NCBI GenBank assembly: GCA_966250375.1
Contig: CBINHE010000095.1
Span: 1-16,375 of the forward strand
DNA length: 16,375 nucleotides
Direction: 5' to 3'
DNA from: CAMLDH01 sp966250375
Lineage (GTDB): Bacteria; Pseudomonadota; Gammaproteobacteria; Burkholderiales; Burkholderiaceae_D
This document shows, one piece after another, positions 1-7,612 of this stretch (within the stretch, counting starts at the first letter, position 1; each line of letters starts with the position of its first letter). The notes under the pieces were generated by a model, which made no database searches, was not told the origin of the DNA, and saw only the letters and a list, made by a program, of their open reading frames with translations. Position numbers and translations under genes: made by a program.

Positions 1-12
1 AAGTAACGTTGA

Positions 13-138
13 TTTTACGTCACCTATGGAAGACTAAATTTCAGGGGAAGCTCACAAGTGCCTTATCAGCCAAAAAACAAGGAAGAGTATTTTGCTGAAA
101 TCCAGGCGTCGTTTGCAGGCCTTCAACCGCCATTGTGA
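13..138 (+). other. Possible C-terminal gene remnant
   Basis: A short open frame without an ATG runs from 13 to a TGA at 136-138. A GTG at 58 could start a 26-residue peptide reading VPYQPKNKEEYFAEIQASFA and a few residues more. The composition looks protein-like, but the frame is stopped just upstream (TAA at 4-6, TGA at 10-12). I do not recognise the family. It may be the tail of a decayed gene or chance. The rest of 1-212 shows nothing I can support. Confidence 0.15.
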
Positions 139-212
139 GGAGGACATAGGGAATTCCAAAAGCTCGCCAGCAACGACAGCCATGCATGTTCCGGCGCTCC
201 CAACAGTAAGCC

Positions 213-358
213 TAAGTAACCGAGCAAAATCAATTGTGATTTCTACACGGTATTTTTTGTAGGAGCGGGCCTTGCCCGCGATAGGTGTCAGTACATGCAA
301 GCTATCGCGGGCAAGGACCGCTCCTGCAAATTCACCGTTTCTTTTGCGTGACTACTTA
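213..358. repeat. REP-like palindromic element, copy 1
   Basis: The element is a long imperfect palindrome. Its outer ends are TAAGTAACCGAGCAAAA at 213 and the reverse complement of TAAGTAGTCACGCAAAA ending at 358. The inner stem GTAGGAGCGGGCCTTGCCCG pairs with the matching arm ending near 327, and CCCGCGATAG pairs with CTATCGCGGG around a loop of about 17 bases. The core resembles the GTAGGAGCGGGC-type REP sequences known from Pseudomonas, which RAYT transposases are thought to mobilise. A second copy lies at 3964-4200. No RAYT gene is in the window. Confidence 0.8.
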
Positions 359-379
359 AGCCGTCAACTAAGGACAGGT

Positions 380-776
380 TTAATGCAGCATATGCCACTC
401 ATTCTCGGCAAGGAAATGACCGAAATCGATTTTCATTTCCTGTGTTCGTTCTGCCTTTGCCAGGCGGACGAGGTTGCGAAGCGATTCCCGGTAGATGTGC
501 TTTACTTGAACTGATGCAGTCTCTCCACAGGCAACATGAACCAGTGCTTCGATGACATCATCTGAACGATGGGGCGACAGCATGTGAGATTCCATAATCG
601 GCAAATGAAAAGATGGATTATCAAAATAGGTCCAAGTCGTTTGGGAACCGAATGAAAGGCGCTGGCAGCCATTCCATTTGCTCGCCATCGAAAGGCCATC
701 CAAAGAACGATATCAATAGTTGCACTCGGTCCGTCTTGCAATCGAGCTTGGCTAAGAGCCTATTTGAGTAGGCCAA
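380..776 (-). pseudogene. Frameshifted gene of unknown function
   Basis: Two minus-strand frames join into one protein-like product of about 131 residues. The upstream frame runs from a possible TTG at 776-774 through LLISFFGWPFDGEQMEWLPA to FPNDLDLF, then stops at TGA (623-621). The downstream frame continues as FDNPSFHLPIMESHMLSPHR and ends with a charged helix (HIYRESLRNLVRLAKAERTQ) and a stop at 380. Removing one T from the TTTT run (plus-strand A-run 623-626) restores a single frame. It overlaps the end of the 71-residue gene upstream, as in a translationally coupled pair. The start is uncertain because no good ribosome site precedes it. I do not recognise the family. It may be a true pseudogene, a sequencing indel in a homopolymer, or recoding at UUU UGA. 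Confidence 0.5.
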
Positions 777-967
777 TTCGTCGTGTCCGTATTGTCCTCC
801 CTGTTGCTCTCCACCTCGGACAGGTAGGTCTGAAGTGCGACTACCGCCGCCACCTTGTTGGACATTGAGGGTGTAGTAAAAAATTTTCCTAGCGCATCAA
901 TAATGGCGTTTGCGGTAGGTGTCGATATTGTCGGTTCAGGCAAGTTTTCATCTTTGTCTCGTAACAT
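752..967 (-). CDS. Small hypothetical protein, 71 residues
   Basis: The start is well supported: AAGGAG lies 5 bases before the ATG at 967-965. The product is 71 residues, hydrophilic at both ends, with a probable helix in the middle (TANAIIDALGKFF, then SNKVAAVVALQTYLSEVE) and an Asp/Asn/Thr-rich tail. It has no signal peptide, membrane segment or cysteine. Its last codons overlap the upstream part of the frameshifted gene at 380-776, so the two were probably co-transcribed. I do not recognise the family; a small helical partner or chaperone-like protein is only a guess. Confidence 0.6.
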   Translation of the reverse strand: MLRDKDENLPEPTISTPTANAIIDALGKFFTTPSMSNKVAAVVALQTYLSEVESNREDNTDTTNWPTQIGS

Positions 968-1186
968 TTTTTCTCCTTTTCAAACAACACGTTGATTGTT
1001 GGAAGTAGTTTTAATAGAAGTATTGGAAATTTCGCCGAGACCGGTATTGATTACTCGCAATGCTTTGGCGGTTTGCATGTTCCTTTGGGCGAAACCGAGC
1101 CCCTGCACATATTGGCTCCATCACAATCTGGCGCATGGGAGGTACAGCGCGATTTTGAATCGTCCGGGAATCCGCATTAAGAAAAT

Positions 1187-1474
1187 TCAATTGAATTGCG
1201 CTTTCAAAAATTTCTTGACGCCTTGTTTCTTGAGTACATCGCCCCACGATTCGATTCGATATACGTCACCGAGTTTATGCAGGGTCACGCCGTACTGCTC
1301 GTGCAGCACCGCAATGTCGGTAGCAATCGTGTCCCGATGGTGACTGGTGAGATCGGCGATGGCCGAAATGGTTGGTCTTTCCAGTAGATCAATCGCGGCC
1401 AGCAGCACGAAAAGCCGGCGCGCGTCACCGTCCGGATATTGCGGCACGCCGAATTCATTCTTGGTGAATGTCAT
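1187..1474 (-). CDS. Small winged-helix DNA-binding protein
   Basis: The chosen ATG at 1474-1472 gives 95 residues and is preceded by GGAAGGG about 6 bases upstream. The frame stays open upstream to an ATG at 1738, but that extra 88-residue stretch looks non-coding. Residues about 21-66 (FVLLAAIDLLERPTISAIAD, followed by LTSHHRDTIATDIAVLHEQY) fit a helix-turn-helix of the DeoR/HTH_11 winged type, with TISAIADLTSHHRDTI as helix, turn and recognition helix. No effector or kinase-receiver domain follows, so it is a stand-alone DNA-binding module of about the minimal size. It probably acts as a local transcription regulator, but no target can be inferred from the neighbours. Confidence 0.65.
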   Translation of the reverse strand: MTFTKNEFGVPQYPDGDARRLFVLLAAIDLLERPTISAIADLTSHHRDTIATDIAVLHEQYGVTLHKLGDVYRIESWGDVLKKQGVKKFLKAQFN

Positions 1475-2068
1475 CAGATTACCCTTCCACTCAATTGGCA
1501 GCGAGGCTGTGGGCCGCGTGCGCATTTCTGGATTTCGATGGTCCTCATGTTTTTCTGTCCCAATAATTGCAGGATAGGAGGCTGGAAATATGCATCGCAC
1601 CCTCCCTTTTTTGGACCGGTTCAATCCATGCTTTGACATACTCATAAATTGGATTGCGGTTTGCAGAGCGAAATTCCATGTGCGTGAAAAAACCATCACG
1701 GAACAGGTAAAAAATTCTATAAGACGGTAACTGCTCATGCGGAAAATGTTCCTGCCCTCTCTTCGTTTATATCGCTTCTTCTGTCTGGACCAAATAATGA
1801 AATGTCGTTCCCGGTTTTGTCGGGCACGCTTTTCGCAGGCATTGCTTATGCTGTGAGAAATGCCATTCGATGAATGCCTTGCATGGGAACTGGAAATCGA
1901 ATAATGAAACGCGGTTGAAATTGGCTAGGATTACCCAAATTATTGGTAACTTGCCCGCGCATTTATGCGTCGGGCCAGAAGCCGTATCGAAGGTGGATTA
2001 GAGCCTGTCGATGAATGTGGCTGGGGTATTGTCGCAAGCTATTGATTGAAGCTATTCGGAGGAACATG
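1475..2068. other. Intergenic gap, no gene seen
   Basis: About 590 bases separate the minus-strand winged-helix gene from the plus-strand dksA-like gene. The candidate frames here are short and lack good starts. A small dyad, TTACC-N9-GGTAA, lies near 1932-1950 and could be an operator or a promoter-region motif. TTGAAA near 1916, about 17 bases before AATTAT, is a weak sigma-70-like candidate for the dksA-like gene. Neither can be confirmed by eye. Confidence 0.3.
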
Positions 2069-2461
2069 ATGGAAAACCTGACGCAAGAGCAAATCTGCTA
2101 TCTTGAAAACGCGTTGCACCAGAGAGAGAATGCGCTGCGTGGCGACCTTCGGCGGGAGATTGAATTGCAGGACGATTATGCCCAAGTCGCCAGCGAAGCT
2201 CCTGACCCGGGAGATGCCTCTTTCGCGGATCTGTCTATTGACTTGGGCAATGCCGCAGTCACGCGGGATCTGACCGAATTACGCGCAATTGAATCGGTGC
2301 GTGTGAGAATCAAAAATGGCACCTACGGCGAGTGCATTGAATGCGGCTACGAAATTCCTTTCGCCCGACTCCAAGCCTTGCCAACGGCGGAGCGTTGCGC
2401 ACCATGTCAGGATATGTATGAGAAGACCCATGCCGATGCGACGCGGGGGACGTCAATGTAA
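2069..2461 (+). CDS. DksA/TraR-family zinc-finger protein
   Basis: I start it at ATG 2069, where GGAGG (2058-2062) is 6 bases upstream; ATG 2066 is directly adjacent but too close to the site. The product is 130 residues, shorter than E. coli DksA (151). Residues about 5-80 form the helical coiled-coil part. DPGDAS near the tip recalls the DPADRAS tip motif of DksA, with the acidic residues kept but one position fewer. The C-terminal zinc finger is intact: C89-x2-C92 and C110-x2-C113. Family members bind the RNA polymerase secondary channel and modulate initiation, DksA together with ppGpp. Whether this short form does so is inferred. It stands alone, and a miniature element begins right after its stop codon. 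Confidence 0.85.
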   Translation: MENLTQEQICYLENALHQRENALRGDLRREIELQDDYAQVASEAPDPGDASFADLSIDLGNAAVTRDLTELRAIESVRVRIKNGTYGECIECGYEIPFARLQALPTAERCAPCQDMYEKTHADATRGTSM

Positions 2462-2743
2462 TACCAATCTACGCCCATAACGCGACATGAAATCGTGTCT
2501 TTTTCCATCTCGCTGTTTCGGTGTTCCAGTAGGATATTTTCCTTTTTTGCAGGAGCCTTTCCTGCGCGTCCGGTCTCACCCTCAATCCCTCTCCATAGAT
2601 GATTGGGGGGAGGGATGCTATTTGCATCCTTTTCCCTCCGAGATAAATAATGGGTGAATCAAAACACTGCTTTGGCGGATGGCATTTTTCCAGCCGAAAA
2701 AATCCATTGATTTCATTCGTCGCGTTGTGGATCCAGATTGGAT
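2462..2743. mobile_element. Miniature inverted-repeat element, copy A
   Basis: The left end TACCAATCTACGCCCATAAC is matched by an imperfect inverted right end (...CCAGATTGGAT, ending near 2743). The inner parts of both arms match the copy at 7288-7475: AAATCGTGTCTTTTTCC on the left and CCAGCCGAAAAAATCCAT on the right. The middle is different and longer, with its own small hairpins (GCAGGA/TCCTGC near 2549-2566). No transposase is encoded, so it would be non-autonomous. The ends are more diverged than in copy B and no target duplication is clear, which suggests an older insertion. It begins at the base following the first two of the dksA-like TAA and may influence the 3' end of that transcript. 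Confidence 0.55.
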
Positions 2744-2863
2744 CAGTAACGCAAGCGTCAGATTGACCAAGCGCCATGCAGCAAGGAGAGGAATTCTGAC
2801 GCTGGTGAGTTACTAGACGTAAAATCACATACCATCCACTGTGTTAAATAACAAGGAACCCTG

Positions 2864-3886
2864 ATGAATGCCACGTTACGCACCATTGTGCAACAGATGC
2901 CCAAGGCGGAATTGCATATCCATATTGAAGGCTCGCTGGAACCCGAGTTGATATTCGCTTTGGCGGAACGCAATGGCGTTGCGCTGGCCTATGGTTCGGT
3001 GGAGGAACTGCGGCGCGCATATGCTTTTACCGACCTGCAATCTTTTCTTGACATCTATTACGCGGGCGCCAGTGTTCTCCTGGAAGAGCAGGATTTTTAC
3101 GATATGACAATGGCATATCTGCTGCGCGCCAAAAACGACCATGTGCGCCACACTGAAATTTTCTTCGATCCGCAAACGCACACGGCGCGCGGCGTCGCGT
3201 TTTCCACCGTGATCAATGGCATTCATCGGGCGTTGCAGGACGCACAGCTGCAATGGGGCATGAGCGGATCGTTGATCATGTGTTTTCTGCGACATCTGTC
3301 CGAAGAGGACGCGTTTGTAACATTGGAGCAGGCGTTGCCCTACCGCGAAAAATTCATTGGCATTGGTCTCGATTCATCCGAGCGCGGTCATCCACCGGAA
3401 AAATTCGCGCGCGTATTTGCGCGTTGCAAAGAACTGGGGCTGCATCTTGTTGCGCATGCCGGTGAAGAAGGGCCGCCTGCCTATATCCAAACCGCGCTCG
3501 ACATGCTTCATGTCGAGCGGATCGATCACGGTGTGCGGTGCATGGAAGACAGTGCATTGACGCAACGGCTGGCGCGTGAAAAAGTGGCGTTGACGGTGTG
3601 CCCGTTGTCCAATATCAAGCTTCGCGTATTTGACAAAATGCAGGACCACAACCTGTTGGGCTTGCTGGAGGCCGGATTGATCGCAACCGTCAATTCAGAC
3701 GACCCAGCCTATTTTGGCGGCTACATCAACGAAAATTTCATTCAGGCTTTTGATGCCTTGCCTTTGCAGCGGCATCATGCGCAGCAGTTGGCACGCAACA
3801 GTTTTTCTGCCGCGTTTCTGGATAAGAAGACCAAGCAAAAGTATTTGGATGAAGTCGATGCGTTTTTTGAGATTCACACCAGTTAG
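2864..3886 (+). CDS. add: Adenine/adenosine deaminase
   Basis: This 340-residue metal-dependent hydrolase of the adenosine deaminase family has AAGGAA 5 bases before ATG 2864. The zinc and catalytic signatures are all present: H18-x-H20 in AELHIHIEGSLEP, H198 and catalytic E201 in HAGEEGPP, H222 in IDHGVR, and D279-D280 in NSDDPAYFGG. The motifs GLDSSERGHPPEKF and TVCPLSNIKL are those of the bacterial adenine deaminase branch (type 2, as for P. aeruginosa PA0148) rather than classical adenosine deaminase. Adenine to hypoxanthine is therefore the more likely reaction; many annotations would still say adenosine deaminase. It is a cytoplasmic purine-salvage enzyme. It stands alone, flanked by a miniature element and a REP-like element. 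Confidence 0.93.
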   Translation: MNATLRTIVQQMPKAELHIHIEGSLEPELIFALAERNGVALAYGSVEELRRAYAFTDLQSFLDIYYAGASVLLEEQDFYDMTMAYLLRAKNDHVRHTEIFFDPQTHTARGVAFSTVINGIHRALQDAQLQWGMSGSLIMCFLRHLSEEDAFVTLEQALPYREKFIGIGLDSSERGHPPEKFARVFARCKELGLHLVAHAGEEGPPAYIQTALDMLHVERIDHGVRCMEDSALTQRLAREKVALTVCPLSNIKLRVFDKMQDHNLLGLLEAGLIATVNSDDPAYFGGYINENFIQAFDALPLQRHHAQQLARNSFSAAFLDKKTKQKYLDEVDAFFEIHTS

Positions 3887-3963
3887 TCGTCTCGTCGCAG
3901 TAATGTAGTCAGAGATGTAGTCCGAGTCCTTGCGGTCGCAGACCCGGACACGCTGCGCTTCTC

Positions 3964-4200
3964 TAAGTAGTCACCCAAAATTAATTGTAATTTCTATGCG
4001 GGATTTTTTGTAGGAGCGGGCCATGCCCGCGATAGCTTGCATGTGCTACCACCTATCGCGGGGTGGAGCAGGGAATTCGGGCGGCCTGCCGCACGCCTGC
4101 GGAACGGTTTGCGCTTGCAAGCGGATCGCCGCCCGGCGCAAATGCGCCCTGCAAGGGAGGCCCGCTCCTACAAATTCACCGATTCTTTGCATGACTACTA
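3964..4200. repeat. REP-like palindromic element, copy 2 (expanded)
   Basis: The left arm from TAAGTAGTCACCCAAAA (3964) through GTAGGAGCGGGCC and CCCGCGATAG closely matches copy 1 at 213-358. The right end CGCTCCTACAAATTCACC to GACTACTAG closes the palindrome. Between CTATCGCGGG and the right arm there is extra DNA with its own dyad (GGGCGG near 4079, CGCCGCCC near 4128), so this copy looks like a REP doublet. The central loop is the reverse complement of that in copy 1, while the arms keep the same orientation. It lies between the deaminase and the ABC permease. Confidence 0.78.
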
Positions 4201-4273
4201 GGCTAATCCTCTCGGCGTATTTCGTTGCCAGGCAACCCACTAGTGCCGTTCTTTTAAATATCGGAAAACTTGC

Positions 4274-6778
4274 ATGCTGCTACTTCAGTCATTCCGCATG
4301 ACCCAACGTGATTGGCAGGCCGGCGAGCTGCGCTTTCTTCTTATCGCCTTGATCGTCGCTGTCGCAGCGCTTTCATCGGTTGGATTTTTTGTCGATCGCC
4401 TGCGCACTGGCTTGAACCGCGATGCGCATCAATTGCTCGGCGCCGATCTGGTGATCAGCGCGGACCAGCCGATTAGCGATGCATGGCGTGCCGAAGCCAG
4501 GCGGCGCGGACTGAATTTGGCGGAGACCGTATCCTTTCCCAGCATGGCGCTTGCAGGCGATGGCGACAAGATTGTGTCGCAACTGGCAGCGATCAAGGCC
4601 GTGTCATCCGGCTATCCGCTGCGCGGAAATTTGAAGGTCAGCATGCAGCCAGGCGAGGAGGGGAGTGCCACGCATGATGTCCCGGCGGCGGGTACGGTGT
4701 GGGTGGATGCCAACTTGCTGACTGCGCTGAATCTCTCGATTGGCAATTCGCTCAAGCTGGGCGACAAGGTATTCAATATCGCCAAGGTCATTGCCGTTGA
4801 GCCCGATCGCGGCGCCTCATTCATGAACTTCGCGCCGCGCGTGATGTTGTCCTTGCCGGATTTAATTTCCACCAACTTGATACAGAATGGTTCGCGCGTC
4901 ACTTATCGCCTATTGGCTGCAGGTAAACCAGGCGAAGCTGCGGCCTTTCAGCAATGGGTACAGGAGAGAATCGATAGCGGTAACGTGAAAGGCGTGCGCG
5001 TCGAATCGCTGGAATCCGGCCGGCCCGAAATGCGCGCAACGCTGGATCGCGCAGAGCAGTTTCTCTCCTTGGTTGGATTGTTGTCGGCAATGCTCGCCGC
5101 CGTTGCCGTTGCCATGGCGGCGCGTCGCTTTATGCTGCGGCACATTGATGCGTGCGCCATGTTGCGCTGTCTTGGATTAACGCACAAGCAGGTGACTGTG
5201 CTGTATCTTGCCGAGTTTCTGACCATCGGTCTGGTCGGCAGTGCGGTCGGCGTGGCGACAGGATTCGCTGCGCATTTTGTACTGCTGGAATGGCTGGGTA
5301 AACTGGTCGCCACCGATTTGCCCCCGGCGGACATTCTTCCCGCTATACAAGGGATGGCAACCGGCCTGTTGCTGCTGATCGGATTTGCGATCCCGCCGGT
5401 CTTGCAGCTTGCCAATGTGCCGCACAATCGCGTGATCCGGCGCGAGCAGGAGGCCCCCAAACCTTTGACCGTGACGACTTATGGATTGGGCCTTTCCGTA
5501 TTTATTGCATTGCTGCTGTGGCAGGCTGGCAATCTCAAGTTGGGGGCGCTCACTGCCGCCGGATTTTTGGGTGGTCTTGCCGGGTTTGCATTGATCGGAT
5601 GGGGCAGCCTGAAAAGCCTCAAGTTTTTGCGCGGGATGTTTCCGCACGCAAGCTGGCGCTTTGCAGTCACCGCATTGCAGCGCCGCTCCGGCGCCACCGT
5701 GGCGCAGATAGTCGCGCTTGCGCTGGGTTTGATGGCATTGCTGCTGTTGACCGTTATTCGCGGTGACTTGGTTTCCGCATGGCGGCAATCGACGCCACCG
5801 GATGCACCAAACCGGTTTGTCATCAATATTCAGCCGGATCAGAAGGCCGACATTGAAACGCGTCTGTCGCGTAACGGCATCGCCGATCCCCGCTTGTATC
5901 CGATGATTCGCGGCCGTTTGATCGAGATAAACGGCAAGCCGATTACCGACGAAACTTATGTCGATGATCGCGCAAAACGTCTGGTGGATCGGGAATTCAA
6001 TTTATCCACCATGCGTAGTCCTCCACCGCAAAACAAGATCGTTGCCGGTCATTGGTATGACGATGAAAAGCCGGAGGTGTCGATTGAAGAAGGGATTGCG
6101 AAAACGCTGAATTTGAAGCTGGGTGACAAACTGAAATTCGACATCGCAGGCCAATTGGTTGAGGCGCCGATTACCAGTGTGCGCAAGCTTGATTGGGGAT
6201 CGATGCGGGTAAATTTTTTCGTGATCCTCAATCCGAAAGCGATGGCCGGGATGCCGACAACATGGATTACCGCTTTTCATTTGCCGCAGGCACAGGCTGC
6301 TTTCGGTAACGAGCTCGCACGCGATTTTCCGAACTTGACAGTGATCGATATCGGAAGCGTTCTGAAGCAAGTCCAGAGCGTCGTCGATCAGGTTGTCACC
6401 GCGGTGGAATTTCTTTTCCTGTTCACGCTCGCATCCGGCATATTAGTGTTGTATGCGGCGCTGGTGGCGTCGCAGGACGAGCGCACGCGAGAAGCGGGAT
6501 TGATGCGGACGCTGGGTGCGACACGAAGGCAGTTGTCGCAGGCGCAATGGATCGAATTCGGTCTGGTTGGCGGCTTGGCCGGCGTGCTGGCCGCGAGCGG
6601 CGCTACTGCCGTGGGCTGGGCGCTTGCGAAGTACGTATTCAATTTCGATTGGATATTCGCGCCGACAGTGTGGCTGGCCGGCCTCGGGGTTGGTGCCGGC
6701 TGTGCGTTTATCGGTGGCTGGATCGGGTTGCGCAATGTATTGAACCAGCCGCCTTTGCAAACGCTGCGCGAAGCTTAG
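4274..6778 (+). CDS. ABC transporter permease, two FtsX domains
   Basis: The 834-residue inner-membrane protein starts at ATG 4274, with GGAA 7 bases upstream. It has the build of the YbbP-type permeases. There is one N-terminal membrane helix (about residues 20-40, after RDWQAGELRF), then a large periplasmic domain. A first FtsX block (about 260-390, from AEQFLSLVGLLSAM to the helix before ATDLPP) and further helices (about 400-500) follow. A second periplasmic domain leads to a C-terminal FtsX block (about 700-834, with SQDERTREAGLMRTLGATRR). Family members pair with a cytoplasmic ABC ATPase (YbbA) and are thought to act on lipid or envelope substrates. No ATPase gene is adjacent, so the partner must be encoded elsewhere. 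Length is normal and no disruption is seen. The exact substrate is unknown. Confidence 0.9.
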   Translation: MLLLQSFRMTQRDWQAGELRFLLIALIVAVAALSSVGFFVDRLRTGLNRDAHQLLGADLVISADQPISDAWRAEARRRGLNLAETVSFPSMALAGDGDKIVSQLAAIKAVSSGYPLRGNLKVSMQPGEEGSATHDVPAAGTVWVDANLLTALNLSIGNSLKLGDKVFNIAKVIAVEPDRGASFMNFAPRVMLSLPDLISTNLIQNGSRVTYRLLAAGKPGEAAAFQQWVQERIDSGNVKGVRVESLESGRPEMRATLDRAEQFLSLVGLLSAMLAAVAVAMAARRFMLRHIDACAMLRCLGLTHKQVTVLYLAEFLTIGLVGSAVGVATGFAAHFVLLEWLGKLVATDLPPADILPAIQGMATGLLLLIGFAIPPVLQLANVPHNRVIRREQEAPKPLTVTTYGLGLSVFIALLLWQAGNLKLGALTAAGFLGGLAGFALIGWGSLKSLKFLRGMFPHASWRFAVTALQRRSGATVAQIVALALGLMALLLLTVIRGDLVSAWRQSTPPDAPNRFVINIQPDQKADIETRLSRNGIADPRLYPMIRGRLIEINGKPITDETYVDDRAKRLVDREFNLSTMRSPPPQNKIVAGHWYDDEKPEVSIEEGIAKTLNLKLGDKLKFDIAGQLVEAPITSVRKLDWGSMRVNFFVILNPKAMAGMPTTWITAFHLPQAQAAFGNELARDFPNLTVIDIGSVLKQVQSVVDQVVTAVEFLFLFTLASGILVLYAALVASQDERTREAGLMRTLGATRRQLSQAQWIEFGLVGGLAGVLAASGATAVGWALAKYVFNFDWIFAPTVWLAGLGVGAGCAFIGGWIGLRNVLNQPPLQTLREA

Positions 6779-7287
6779 AGCGAATTTCGGATGCACATAG
6801 AGAGGCCTTGTGCCGGCCGATCTTCCCGGCTCGGCCTGACCTCCCGTACATACGCCAGAAATTCGCTCCAATGTGGAGCGGGGCACCCGGAGTAGAGACC
6901 GTCTACCGTATGGAGAACATTGTCACTCCTTCGAATTCCGTTCTCTCATTCCGCTGCGCTCCATACGGACTACCAAAACGATCAAAGCCGAAGCTTTGAT
7001 TCACAGAAAAGTCTGAAGAAACGCGATATCCGCACGTGCATTTTCCATGCGTGTTTCTCTCCGTCTGCCATTGATCTGCACCCGGCTTTCACCATAGTGC
7101 ACGTCACTCTATTCTCCAATTGGCAACGACAAAAAGTGCCGATCGGCAGGCTTATTCCATCATCCTGGATTCGGCAGTTGGACAGGGGCGAGTGTGCATT
7201 TTTCCGGCAAGAGTGGCGCCGCATGACAAACGTCAAAACATGCCATGAGGCGTCACGTAGAGTTGCACTTGGAACTGTTGGCACTGA
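6779..7287. other. Hairpin-rich intergenic gap
   Basis: No convincing gene lies between the permease and the miniature element. The gap starts with stacked inverted repeats: AGCGAATTTC (6779-6788) with GAAATTCGCT (6858-6867); GCTCCA-ATG-TGGAGC (6865-6879); CCGTATGGAG (6906-6915) with CTCCATACGG (6959-6968), enclosing GAGAAC/GTTCTC; and ATCAAAGC-CGAA-GCTTTGAT (6981-7000). On the minus strand the last one has a cUUCGg tetraloop followed by CGTTTTGG, so it could be a weak minus-strand terminator. The promoter of the export genes may lie in 7000-7287 or 7476-7612, but I see no convincing -35/-10 pair. Confidence 0.55.
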
Positions 7288-7475
7288 TACCAATCCTCCT
7301 AAAAAACATGACAGTTAAATCGCGTCTTTTTCCGTCTGGCAGAGAGCGTATTGTTAATGCGTTGTCCGCGAACGTGTTGTTCGTCGTTGCCATAGCTCGC
7401 TATGGCGCTTCCTCTCGCCTTGCCAGCCGAAAAAATCCATCGATTTTCCTGTCACGTTTTTTAGGAGGATTGGTA
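7288..7475. mobile_element. Miniature inverted-repeat element, copy B
   Basis: The 188-bp element has near-perfect 26-base terminal inverted repeats. The left end is TACCAATCCTCCTAAAAAAC followed by ATGACA; the right end is its inverse with one mismatch. The flanks carry TGA on both sides (7285-7287 and 7476-7478), a possible 3-base target duplication. Internally there is a perfect hairpin CCATAGC-TC-GCTATGG (7390-7405). No protein is encoded, so movement would need a transposase in trans. The right end contains AGGAGG facing outward toward the export gene. The clean ends suggest a more recent insertion than copy A. Confidence 0.78.
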
Positions 7476-7477
7476 TG
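7463..7477 (+). promoter_or_regulatory. Ribosome site plus ATG at element end
   Basis: AGGAGG (7463-7468), inside the right terminal repeat, sits 6 bases before an ATG at 7475-7477. The final A of the element and the TG of the flanking sequence form that ATG. The frame is open through to the export lipoprotein start at 7613, so it could give an N-terminally extended product with 46 extra residues, or act as a short coupled leader. Use of this start would bury the lipoprotein signal, so I do not take it as the main start. Confidence 0.45.
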
Positions 7478-7612
7478 AGACTAGTCCAGGGAGAAGCAAA
7501 ATTCGGAGCAGTCATTTTGCAATCATCCCTGCAACAGCGCCTTAAGGGAGAAGTATCGGGATATTGCCAAGCTTCTTGTCATGTTCGTGTAACAGGTTGG
7601 AGAAATTTATTT

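Noticed and set aside
1187..1738. Longer 183-residue version of the winged-helix protein
   Set aside because: The extra N-terminal stretch lacks protein-like composition, and the ATG at 1474 has a proper ribosome site right before the conserved part.
5177..5788. 203-codon minus-strand frame inside the permease gene
   Set aside because: Gln/His/Pro-rich composition typical of an antisense shadow of a membrane-protein gene.
7108..7136. Sigma-54 promoter before the export genes
   Set aside because: TTGGCA is followed by a GC pair at the wrong distance for a -24/-12 promoter.
6920..7318. 132-codon frame between the permease and the miniature element
   Set aside because: It crosses hairpins and the element end, has no ribosome site, and its composition is not protein-like.
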